A DNA stretch of 64,000 bases, from assembly GCA_963995525.1 (NCBI GenBank), contig OZ023205.1, forward strand, positions 55,844,677-55,908,676, read 5' to 3'. The translations under genes and the position numbers were made by a program. Source of the DNA: Escarpia spicata. Its lineage: Eukaryota; Annelida; Polychaeta; Sabellida; Siboglinidae. This document shows, piece by piece, positions 11,421 to 22,392 of the stretch; the stretch's first letter is position 1, and every line of letters starts with the position of its first letter. The notes under the pieces were generated by a model, which saw nothing but the letters and a program-made list of their open reading frames with translations, was not told the origin of the DNA and made no database searches.

Positions 11421-11582
11421 GAGGAAGCGGTGTGGCATTGTGCCACACTCACGGAGGCACTGCATGACGAAGAATGTATTGTTTGTGAAAGCTGTCTGCA
11501 GTGGTTTTACTTTAAATGTGTTCCCCTGAAGGCAGCCCCAAAAGCAAAAAATTGGTTTTGCAAGAGTTGCAAAGATTGTTAA
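11421..11582 (+). CDS. PHD-finger last exon, possibly of the ZSWIM-like gene
   Basis: An AG acceptor at 11420 (GAACTTTAG) opens a frame ending at TAA 11580-11582. It encodes the second half of a PHD-type finger: CIVCESC, QWFYFKC, then NWFCKSC. C-terminal PHD fingers with the same CESCLxWFHFKC..KAKNWFC pattern occur in transposase-derived animal proteins. The usual His zinc ligand (WFHFKC) is Tyr here. The exon lies 45 bp past the CR1 3' end and may be the terminal exon of the gene started at 3953, which would put the LINE in its intron. That link is inferred; it could also be a stray fragment. Confidence 0.4.
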   Translation, partial: EEAVWHCATLTEALHDEECIVCESCLQWFYFKCVPLKAAPKAKNWFCKSCKDC

Positions 11583-12239
11583 ATGCTGATAATTGCTTGT
11601 ATGTCAATGTTTTTCATATTATTTTGTGTACATTGCATAATGATATTATATAATAGGTTGATAGGTGTAAATTATAATGGGTTAACTCATATTCCAATGA
11701 TCATTTGGCAGTTCCTTGCAATTGGATATTAATGTGTAGCATTGGTTCCCTTGATATAATGCAATGTACTTACGTAGTTTACCCAGTGAGTATGTGTATA
11801 TAATTATTAACTTGTAATGCAGTTTAAATGTAATTGTAATTTGGAACAGTAGGAGTGTTTGCACTGATCATTATTTTGCATGCCGATTTATGCAATCGAC
11901 ACGGTTGTAACAAGCAATGCGTTTGTTTGCATTCCAATGCCTGCATATTATTTTAGGCATAATTTATTGTTATACGTAATTTATATCCGTTTATTACATA
12001 AATTAATGCTATCAGTATTGTGTTCGGCATTTAATTATGTCCAGTATGTTTTTCAAGATCACTGGTGTTGTTATGTTTAAATAGTATTATAAGTGCGCCT
12101 ACACGTTTGCATGTGTCTTGTGCTGTGTAAATGCTGTGTGATTTATTTCATGATAATACATTATGTGAATACATTGTTGACAGAATAGTTATTACCGTAT
12201 ACTAGTAGTGCGTTGACAGAAAGTGATTGCCTACGCTTC
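11583..12239. other. AT-rich, no gene recognised
   Basis: Probable 3' flank of the PHD exon. No open frame with a recognisable domain. Confidence 0.4.
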
Positions 12240-12635
12240 AGTACAGTAGTCCCCCTCTTATAAGGCCTTATAAGAGGGGGACTACTGTACTTCAGCAAAT
12301 CTAAAGTGGCCTCTGGTGAGGAGGAACCACCGATGAACGTGGACAGTTGATTCGTCATAGATAATGTAATTTGTAACACAAGTACGAATGCCAATTCGGC
12401 ATGATGAGTGAATGGTAGGCCTACTTAATTTGTTATAAACATCGACATCGTCTTGTGATTAAAAAATAGCAGTTTCGGCTGCCGAGGGGTATATTCGTCC
12501 TGTAATCCCGGCTGTTAGCTGGGTGGCCGCTAGTGAGGGGTGGTTTGTATTAGACAACGCTAATGCAATGAAAATATCGCCGCGTAATCCGGGTGGCCAT
12601 CAGTGAGCGGGGTCTTATAAAAGGGGGACTACTAT
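12240..12635. mobile_element. pogo/Tigger-like MITE with a perfect 52-bp palindrome at its left end
   Basis: The left end reads CAGTAGTCCCCCTCTTATAA from 12244, and the right end (about 12610-12633) is its near-perfect reverse complement (TTATAAAAGGGGGACTACTA). Both are flanked by TA. CAGTAGTCCCCC..TTAT is the known terminal sequence of pogo/Tigger DNA transposons, whose target duplication is TA. Positions 12240-12291 form an uninterrupted 52-bp palindrome centred on 12265/12266, as if two termini were joined head to head. No transposase is present. Confidence 0.7.
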
Positions 12636-12639
12636 ACTT

Positions 12640-13760
12640 TGTTCAGTGCATGTTAGGCAGCAAAAAAAGTTGGAAAACTTGCTGCTAATGAACGCCCTTG
12701 CTTTAGCAACTAAGGAAACCTGCATTTCTGAAATAACAACGATCCAAATAATAATTACAATGACGACGAGGGTAAGCATAGCTCAAACTAGTATAGAAGA
12801 CATTAAATATACAAGAAACAAAAAATATATACAAAACTTCTTAAATGTAAGAATGTGGATGAAGAAACAGTAAGGAAAACAATAAATGATCTCCCAACTA
12901 AAAACAGCAGTGGATTTTATGGAATTTCACCAATACTGCTAAAAATTATTGAACCGGCAATAATTAAATCGCTAACCATAGTAATTAACCAAGTCATTAA
13001 TACTGGCATATTTCCTGATAAAATTTTAATCGCAAAAGTAGTTTTCAAAGAGGATGACACAACTCTAATAAAAAATTACAGGCCAATTTCTCTCCTTCCA
13101 ACTATTTCTAATGTACTAGAGAACGTCATTCAGCGTCATCGGTACTGATGAAGTCGACGTGATATGTTGACGAGAGCCTCTAGTCCTCTACCAGGTAAAT
13201 TAAACATCTTGGATATGAAAAATGAAAGTTTCTGACTAGAGAACATTATCCATAATCAGTTATCCACTTATTTTATTGATTCTAAGCTATTTTTGATAAT
13301 CAGTACGGATTTAGACCTAACCATTTGACTCGAACTAATAGATAGAATAATTATTGAAATGGACAAAAAGCAGTTACCAATTAGTATTTTTCTTCACCTT
13401 ACCATTCGATATTATTAAACAAGTTTATGGCAAGACTCTTATTCGAAAGCTATTTAAGCAACTGGAAACAATATACCGAATTTGAAGATACTACATCTGA
13501 TACTTTACCTATAAAAGTAGGTGTACCACAAGGGTCCATCCTTGGACCACTGTTAATTTACTATAGATATAATTGACTTTCACAAGCATGCCAAATGTTA
13601 AAATTTATAATATATATGCTGATGATACCACTTTATTTAGCACCATTGAAACTTTTAGTGATAAAGCACAAAACAGAAATATAGAATCTCTAATAAATGA
13701 AGAACTCAAAATAACTGTAATAAATGAAGAACTCAGAATATTCATAAGTTGCCACTAAAT
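12640..13760 (+). pseudogene. Degraded LINE reverse transcriptase fragment
   Basis: Broken frames carry RT landmarks in order: NSSGFYGISPILLK (about 12900), NYRPISLLPTISNVLENVI (about 13080), GVPQGSILGPLL (about 13520) and NIYADDTTLFSTI (about 13610). The intervening fingers region and the catalytic Asp of motif A are largely lost. It is a jockey/CR1-type non-LTR RT relic. AT-rich decayed sequence continues to about 14030. Confidence 0.7.
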
Positions 13761-14039
13761 AAAGGTAAAATCTAAATATAAGACCTTCCAACTGCCAAAC
13801 AAACCTACACAGAGCCTATTTCTCAAAATTTAAAATATAAATATTGAGAGAGTGGAAGAAATTAACTTCTTAGACTTAGGTTTAACTCTAGATACTAACT
13901 TAAATTGAAAAAAACACTGAAAAATCAAATAAGTTTTCAAAAACTATAGCAGATTAAAACACGTGATACCTTTAGAAATAAAAAAAATATTTTATATAAT
14001 GCACTGCTATTATTTCGTTTTAATTATTGTATTATGACA

Positions 14040-14642
14040 TGTTATCGCCGCCAATTGCGGTTACGGCTGCCGTAGCAGGTACAGTACACACGGCACCAAA
14101 CTTAGTCTTAGCCAACACTCTCGGAACTTTAACTCAAGCACTTGCGATTACAGCACTCTCAGAATGTTAGCGCTGCAAATTGCGGTTACGGCTGCCGTAG
14201 AATGTGACAGATTAGTAAACGGTATACGCGCATGCGCATCGGAACTCACGGAAGAATAGCCACCTGAATCTGGGTTACGGCAGCCGGAAGAATAACCACG
14301 TCGAATTGCACCGTGAGTGACGCGGATATAGTGTCCCCTTTGATATGTCGGCGGCTTCTGCAATATTTTGTTTCAATTCTTCGCGCAGTGAACAAAAATT
14401 CATATGTTGAATTTTCAAACACTTTTTGACAACTGTTCAATCTCTTCTGCCAAACTGTGTCAACTGTGTAGGTCATCGATTACCATGATGGAAATATCGC
14501 TCTTTGCCTTAAGAGTAATTTAACGATGACGTTAGTGAAACGCATTTTGAAAATACTCCTTGATTTTCCCGTCAGATTCTGTTCTAGGATGGATTTTCCT
14601 TAAGAGCTTAATATCTTAGTGAAACGGTCCCCTGACCTTTGG
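14040..14642 (-). repeat. Second, inverted copy of the 2.5-3.9 kb repeat (arms deleted)
   Basis: Positions 14210-14330 are the reverse complement of 3790-3895, including the GCGCATGCGC palindrome and GGTTACGGCAGCCGGAAGAA. Positions 14475-14640 are the reverse complement of 2558-2715. The long foldback arms are absent. The element is therefore dispersed and the copies differ by a large internal deletion or insertion. Confidence 0.75.
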
Positions 14643-15189
14643 CTTTGCTTGTTCCATTTGCTGCCATGCGAAAAGTGAATTTTTCATAATTTGTGCTGGG
14701 ATTTTGAATAGAAATGAGATGGATACTCTTTATCTAGAAATGGAAAGAAAGACCCATCGGTGCACTAAACTACAAGGTATGGTTGACAGTAAGATGGGTA
14801 GCGTCTAGTATTTAAACTAAGCGAACACAGGGAAGGGGTCGCCAGCTATAGCTATAACCAGAGATAACATTTTCACACAGTTGGCGTTCAACCATAGCCG
14901 TATGTTGCGTCATCTGTTTTTGTTTGTGAAATAGTATAGCCGTGTGTAGTTTTCCAAATCTGGAAATCAGAAATTGAGCAGAAGTAGTATTTTCTTGAAG
15001 GAATTCGCTAGTGGGGTGGAGGCCTGTACGTTAATATTGCGTTGGCCAACGTTGAACGATCATTGTGTAACTTGCTTCATTTACAGACGAACCCTAGCCG
15101 GCACCACGACTGGACAACATATGTTTACGACGACTATGTTTGGGTGCTATACGATGATTTAATTATATTATGTGCCGGTACACACACAC

Positions 15190-15223
<34 letters not shown>

Positions 15224-15970
15224 CGCACACATACACGCGCGCGCGCACACACACACACACACACATACACACACACACAAACGCACTCACGCACGCACAT
15301 ACACACACACACATATATTATGAATTAATTATATTATGTACGGGTACACACACACCATACACTCACGGACGCACGCACGCACACGCACACGCACACGCAC
15401 ACATACATACATATATATATAACACAAAACCCACGCACAAGCACACGCTCAGGATCACGCACACATACATATACACATACTCCTTTTATTGTGTAAGGCT
15501 ATGTTAAATGTATTATTTGAATTATCGAAAACAGTTAAAGTGTACCTTTGTTTGTATTCATAACTGACGGACTTGAAATTATGCCATATTATTGTAACAA
15601 ACAAACTGTTTTGTCCGCAGCTCTTTCCTCTGTGATTTCATGTAAGCCAGCTAGAATCGGCTAAGCGAGACAAGCACACGCTTGCATGCATGCACGTACA
15701 TACGCACGCACGCACGCACACACATTCCAATCGAGGCTATGTTTGACAGAGATATTGGAGATGCAAAAAAAGTTAACAAACAAGTGGAATTACTGATTGA
15801 TAAGTATTATTCTTGCATTAATATCATTCATAAAGTAGCAGTAAACATATATTGAGCAGCAGTTGTGCTTAAAGTTAGTTAGATAAAGTATTTTAGAACA
15901 CTTTAGTCTAGTGAGTGATAATAGGGTAAGTTAGCCTACGATAAGTTGGTAAACAAAACTTAACAAACCT
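14643..15970. other. Non-coding; dispersed repeat with CA microsatellite
   Basis: Positions 14900-15190 form a dispersed repeat that recurs at about 63685-63965. In both places it ends in a (CA)n-type tract, here extending to about 15420 with CACG variation. The His/Thr-rich frames in this tract are simple-repeat artefacts. The rest is AT-rich without features. Confidence 0.6.
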
Positions 15971-16415
15971 CATTATGTGGTAGAATATATAGGTGATAAA
16001 GTAACAAACATAAAACTACTTACATAAGATAATATCTATGTAAGCCAGTACCTGCTAGACATTTTTATTAGGTAGCCTTGTTTTTAAAATTAAGCATTTG
16101 CGATAACCGGGCGAACTAAGTTTATGTAGCTAGGGCGCGGTATAACCTAAATAAATAAGGCTGGCTAGCGTAAAGTAATTGATTTTATATAAATTAGGTC
16201 ACTACCGGTAACGTTAGCATTTCTGATAGGATACATAGACAGCTGTGACTATAACCAAAAACTGTAACCGAAATAAACAAGGCAACCTTACGTAAAGTGT
16301 AACATTTGTGCACAATAAACAGTCTTCTTAAAGACTACATACACAGTGAATAGTGTAAACACAGGTGATTAAACTATTTTAAATAAATAATTATATTATT
16401 ATTATTAAACAAATT

Positions 16416-17337
16416 ATGATATGGCGCCTTGCAAGCGGCAAAGAGACACTTGGTGTGCGACGACTGCCACAGTTGGGTGGATTTTGCCATATCCGGCTGT
16501 GGGAAGTCATGGGCAGAGACCAAGGAGTTTTTTACCTTTCAGTGCGTGGGGCGTTGGAAGGTGGAATGTCTGGAGAAGGAGGTAGCGAGGTAGCTAGGTT
16601 GGTAGATATTGTGAAGGGGATGGAGTTGATAATCAGCAATAAGACATGTGGAATGGAGAGAGACGACAGTGAGCGAGTTAGGAATACTGTGAGACTGAAG
16701 GAGCAGAGTTGTGGCAAGAAGACCGAAGAAAGGAGACTGAGAGGAGGGAAGGTGATCGGAGGGGAAGAAATTGGAGGATCGACGGCAGGAAATGTTACAG
16801 GCGTGAATGTGACAGGGGAGAAAGTGACCATAGAGAAAGAGGTAGGAGGGAAAAAGAGACGGGAGAGGAGAGAAGGAAATGCAATTGGAGGAAATGAAAA
16901 AGACGGATCAGACACTAAACGAAGGGAAGGACGTCGTTGTTTGTTTGCCGGGTGCTAAGATAGAACATGTGACTGAAAAGGTAGAGAAGATATCGGGGCA
17001 CGGCAAGGGAGGGAACAACTGGGATAGTACAGAAGTACAGACAGTTAGTGAGGAAGTTAAAGAAGGCAAGAGTCGAACAGATTATTCTATCAGGAAGTTT
17101 GCCAGTAATGGGAGGAAGGGGCCAACATACAGAAACTGCAAGAGGATGGCGATAAACGCACTAGTTGAGCAGATGTGTAAAGAAGAGGGGGTGGGATTCG
17201 TAAATTTATGGAAATACTTTATTGGGACGGAAGATATGTACCTGAGAGATGGCCTCCATCTAAGTGGAAAGGGGCAGCAGTTTTCTCAGAGAACTTGTTG
17301 CAATATGTTGACAGTGGGACAGGCTGCATCTAGTTAA
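16416..17337 (+). pseudogene. CR1-like ORF1, copy 2
   Basis: Codes for a PHD-like finger, a charged repetitive middle and a damaged SGNH esterase. The DGLHLSGKG block V is kept, but the block I GDSI and GTNN regions are deleted or scrambled around 16880-17040 compared with copy 1. The last segment retains MAINALVEQMCKEEGVGFVNLW. It is non-functional as an esterase. Confidence 0.7.
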
Positions 17338-17987
17338 ACTAGATTCGCAGGGGGGATTCACAGAGAAGCCTGAAAGATAAAAATAAAGACAGCAGAAATA
17401 AATCAGCAAAGAACAGCATAGAAAACTGTTCTGAATCAGAATATAAATGCGTTTGTTTAAGTGCAAGGAGCACTGTAAACAAAATAAATTTACTAAACAT
17501 TATGGTAGAAGATATTGACCCTCACATAATAGGTATAACCGAATCATGGGCCACCACTGATATATCAGATGCCGAATTGGGACTAACAGGCTATGTAATG
17601 TTCAGAAAAGATAGAATAGGAAGAAGGGGAGGTGGAGTTATTTTATATTTTAAAGAATCTATCCAGGCTTATGAACTAAAATTAGAAAGAGAAGCAGAAT
17701 GCGAAGAAGCTGTTTGGTGTAACATAATTACAGGAAACTCAACATTAAAGGTGGGGTTAATTTATCGAAGTCCAAACGTAAGCGTAGAAGAGAATGAAAA
17801 AGTACAAAACGCTATAAGGGAAAATAACAAACGGGACTGTATTTTTATGGGAGATTAAAACCATGGTCATATACAATGGAAATCTCTACAGAGTACGAGG
17901 AGAGTGGACCAAATGATTTTACCTTTAGTACAAGACAGTTTCCATTCTCAACATGAGTCAACCAGGGGTGAGAATGTGTTAGACATA

Positions 17988-19180
17988 AACTAAAACATGA
18001 TGTAAGAATACATTACGTTGTCGTTATAATATTATAATACATAGGTTATATATGCTAACACAACTACACATTTCGATTATTGTGTGGGCCATATATAACA
18101 TTAAAATGTACATGTATGTATTTAAAAATACAATAAATTACGAAGAGTCACGTTGGCTTCTTAGCTCTAGTGGAAGAGAATTCCAGAAAGTGGGACCTGC
18201 ACATGAAAATGCGCGTCGGCCAGGTTAACTATTGGAACAACCATGGGAAACTGGTCGGCCGAGCGAAGAGTACGACAGGGAACATATGCACATATACGGT
18301 CAGCAAGGTACTGTGGTGTGTTTTCATACACAGCGCCGTGCATCAAGGTGAACAGTTTAAATTGAATTCGCTGCGCCACAGGTAGTCAATGCAGCTGTCG
18401 TAGTGCCGCCGTCATGCTGTGTTGGTCACGCCGACGTAAGCAGAGGACGACGCGCGCAGCTGATCGCTGGACCATCTAGGTCGGTGCAAGAAGATTCCAG
18501 TAACGCCGTACAGGGCCCCGTTTCCGAAGTCAAGTCGCGACGTGACTAGCGCGTGTACAAGCGACGGGCACGCTGAAAGCGGGAGAGATTATCGTATTCG
18601 CGCTATGCCACGTAGTTGGGCGTAGGCAGCCCGACAGGTACGGCTAAAGTGTGCGGCCATCGACATCGTGGAGTCGAGCTGTACTCCAAAGTCACGTATG
18701 TTGGCGGAAGTGCTGACGTTGCAACCGCAGACGTCGATGGTAAGAGGCGGTGGCTGTGGATCACGGTTGTTTGGTGCTGCAAACAGTATCGCCTCTGTCA
18801 TCGCCTTGTTCAAAAGCAGGTAGCGCGACGCTAGACATGCTTTCACGTCAGCCGCACAACGGGATATCCGATCGGCAGCAGACGCAGAATCGTTTCGCGG
18901 AAAATCGACATAGAGTTTGGTGTCATCAGCGTAGACATGGTAGCGAACAACGTGCTTCTCGAATACGTCGAAAGACCAGCACAGTATAAGGAAAATAGCA
19001 GAGGGCCCAAAACACAGCCCTGTGTAACCCCATGTCGTAGTCGGCTGTCGCAAGAAAGATGACCGTTAACGCTGACGCACTGTGCTCGGTCGGTTAGGTA
19101 AGAGGCGAGACAGCAAAGTGCGTTGCCTCGCACGCCGATTCGGTCTAGTTTAGCGACAAGAATGTCAAGGTCGATCGTGT
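17988..19180 (-). mobile_element. 5'-truncated LINE nested in CR1 copy 2
   Basis: Copy 1 reads straight through this point (AGACATAGTTTTGTCCTCAC), whereas copy 2 has about 1.19 kb of different, GC-richer sequence. Read on the minus strand it encodes the C-terminal half of a different RT: DILVAKLDRIGVRGNALCC, GVTQGCVLGPLLFSLY, HVYADDTKLYVDF (catalytic YADD intact) and IRDFGVQLDSTMSM. Frameshifts separate the pieces. 5' truncation is the usual outcome of target-primed reverse transcription. It dates this LINE as younger than the CR1 copy. Confidence 0.8.
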
Positions 19181-21405
19181 TCCTCACAGAATGAATTAGT
19201 TGACAATGTCAAATTATGTGAGTCACTGGGAAGTAGTGATCACAACCAGATACATTTTACCATCAAAGTAAAATCAGAAAGAAATTATAAAAAGCAGTTG
19301 AGGAGAAATTTCCATAAAGGAAGATATAATAAGGAAATTAGGAAATATTTAGCAAAGATAGACTGGAACAACACACTGAAGAATAAAAAAGCAACAGAAT
19401 GCTGGAATATCTTAAAGAGTGATATAGAGTGCATCGTCGATAAATGTGTTCCCTTAAAAAAACAAGGGGAACTGTCCAGAAAGAAATACTTATCGAAAGA
19501 AGCCATTAAAAAATAAGTACAAACAAATGATGTGGAAGTCATATAGACATACTGGAAATGACGAAGACTACAACATTTACTTAGCACTAAACCAAGATAC
19601 AACTGAAATTCGAAGAGAAGCTACGAACAAAAAATAGCTGGAAATATGCATATGTTCGGAGAAAACAGAAAGTTCAGGATAAGGTCGGTCCTCTAGAAGA
19701 TAGTGCTGGAAATATGATATTAAAGGGATTCTTAATGGCAGAAGACCTGAATGAGTATTTTAGTTCAGTGTTTACCAAGGGAAGGGAAGATATTAGTTCA
19801 CTGCCAGTTACAGAGGCTAAGTTCAAGTGGGCAGAATCAGACTATTTAGGACAGTTAATTGTAACCCCGGAAATGGTAGCAAAGAAACTTAGGGTTATGA
19901 AAGATAATAAATCACCTGGAGTGGATGGAATTCCGCCCAAACTACTATTGGATATTGTAGAACAAAGTAGCGTACCACTTGCAAGAATTTGTCAACCTAT
20001 CATTAGAAGAAGGAGTGGTCCTTTAGAATGGAAAGAAGCACACATTATACCTTTATTTAAAAAAAGGTTCTGGAAACAAATCAGAGAATTACAGACCAGT
20101 GAGTTTAACGTCAGTCATTTGCAAATTATTAGAAAGACTAATTAAAGATCACATGTGAATTTTCTTGTTAAACATAACTTGTTAAACCCATCTTAACAAG
20201 GGTTTTTAAAAGCGAGGTCATGCTTAACAAATATGTTATGTTTTTTGGAAGATATCACTAAGTGGGTAGACGAGGGATCACCAGTAGATATCATCTACTT
20301 ATATTTTCAGAAAGCTTTCGGCAAAGTGTCCCATCAGAGGTTACTGTTTAAACTAAAGGCCCATGGCATAGGAAATGGTTAATTAACTGGTTAGAAAAAT
20401 TGCCTATTGACAGAAGACAACGGGTAGTAGTTGATAGGGAGGCTTCAGACTGGAAATCAGTTTTAAGTGGGGTACCACAGGGATCAGTACTAGGACATAT
20501 ATTATTCTTAATATACGTCAACGATTTGGATGATGATATAACAAGCAAGGTGTTGAAATTTCCTGATGATACAACATTGTTTAGAAGGATTAAACGTGAT
20601 GGTCATAGACAGCATTTATAAGATGATCTTGACAGGTTAATAAAATGATCTAAACAATGGCAAATGTTGTTCAATTTTGGGAAATGTAAATGCCTCCACA
20701 CAGGACATGGGAACGAAGATGTACAATATATAATGGGAGGTTATGTACTAAGTAATACTGTAAAAGAAAAGGACTTAGGGTTAACCATTAGTGCGGATAT
20801 GAACGTTTCAGAGCAGTGCGGTATTGCCGCTTCAAAGGGAAATCGAATCCTTGGATTAATTAGGCGAAACATAACGTATAAGGCAAAAGAGCTAATATAG
20901 GCCATATCGCAGGAAGGACATAGATATGCTAGAAAGAGTACAGAGGAGAGCAATTAAAATTATACAACTGAGGGATCTTAATTACGAAATACGCCTAAAA
21001 GAATGTGGTTTAACAACACTGGAGACCAGGAGATTGAGAGGAGATCAGATAGAAGTGTTTAAAATATTGAATGGTTATGAAAATATTGATAGAAATATTT
21101 CTTTTAGTTAAGAAAGATAGAAGGACCAGAGGACATGAAGTTACACTAGTAAAGGAGTAGTGTATATTAGATATAAGAAAAATCTCATTCTCACAAAGGA
21201 CTGTAAATGAATGGAACAGATTATCTCCCGATTGTGTTGGTGCGAGTAGCGAGAATATGTTAAAAAATTTAATCGACACATACCTTAAAAGGGCGGTATA
21301 CATATAGATAAACAGTATTGGACTCTCGAAAAGCCAAAAGGCTTCCTTGTCCACCTGCCATCTAGAGTTAATTTTCTGGATGGAATCTTGTTAAATCTAC
21401 CACCC

Positions 21406-22392
21406 ACCTTGTGCTGATAATGGCTCTATGCGAGAGTACCTGATAACTTGTCTGGACACGGTGTTGCAATGAAGCCCACACTGTGTGTTATTTTAAGTGG
21501 GGATTTTAATCAATTCAAGGACTCGTTTTGTGCACACATTATGGATACGAGCAACTTGTTAAAACATCCACACGTAATTGTGCAATATTGGACAACATAT
21601 TCTGGATGGCAATCTTGTTAAATCTTGTTAAATACTGGCGCACATACACATACTCGCCGGTCACAACAAAAATAATAACATCATCACCCCTCAATTAGCC
21701 ATATAAAACCCATTGTTTCTGCTCTGATCCATCTTTGTAACATATGCTGCAGCTCGAGAGTTGCCGACTTTACCCGGCTTCGGCGATGTGTGACCAACTT
21801 TTTTCCGCTGTGGATTTTCGTTTTAATTTTTGCATTTGCATAAAAGGTTATACTTGGAGCAGTTTATTTCTTGAACAATTTTGTATTATAAGGTTCCAGG
21901 ATTCTCCTTATATGGTCTTGATACCTTTTTAGTTGTTTTGGTTCCAGAAAAACAGAGTTACTATCATGATCAGGGCAGCCTCATCATGATCAGGGCAGTC
22001 TCGTATACGGCACCATTGGATTTGATATTGACATACTTTTCACATATTAGACTCCATTGTGGTTATAGCACGCTGAATAACACAAGTCTCGTACATGCCA
22101 GCACTGATGTGAGCACATTCTTCTCTTTGTTGTGAACACCACATTGGTTAGTAGGATCAGGAATCTACTCCCTCTGCCAAGTATGCAAATGTAAATGGTT
22201 TCCACTTCCCCCCTTACAACACTGAATATTGACCATGTAGCTAAATTCACTCATCAGGATCCCAGTGAGCATGTTCAGATTGAATATCACTCTATTTACA
22301 CTTGTGCTCATTGCTCTGGTGCACAAGTTAACAGTATATGATTCTCACAAACCATCTGACTATCACAATGTGAACTAAGTAAAATTCTATGA
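21406..22392. other. Non-coding, with a second decamer repeat
   Basis: AATCTTGTTA decamers reappear at about 21609-21632, matching the CR1 3' terminus, so the region 21406-21632 may be the end of another CR1 fragment. The remainder has no recognisable gene. Confidence 0.4.

Larger units (their letters stand above)
15971..21405 (+). mobile_element. CR1-like non-LTR retrotransposon, copy 2, split by a nested LINE
   Basis: Same architecture as copy 1: 5' region from 15971, ORF1 at about 16420-17335 with a better preserved PHD-like finger (CDDCHSWVDF, SGCGKSW), endonuclease from about 17440, RT to about 20900, C-terminal part to 21300, and a 3' AATCTTGTTA repeat near 21385. It is interrupted at 17988-19180 by a minus-strand insertion. 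The FADD motif of copy 1 reads FPDDTTLF here. ORF2 has many stops and frameshifts, so this copy is older or more decayed. Confidence 0.8.

Noticed and set aside
15172..15507. His/Thr-rich frames
   Set aside because: Translation of CA/CACG microsatellites.
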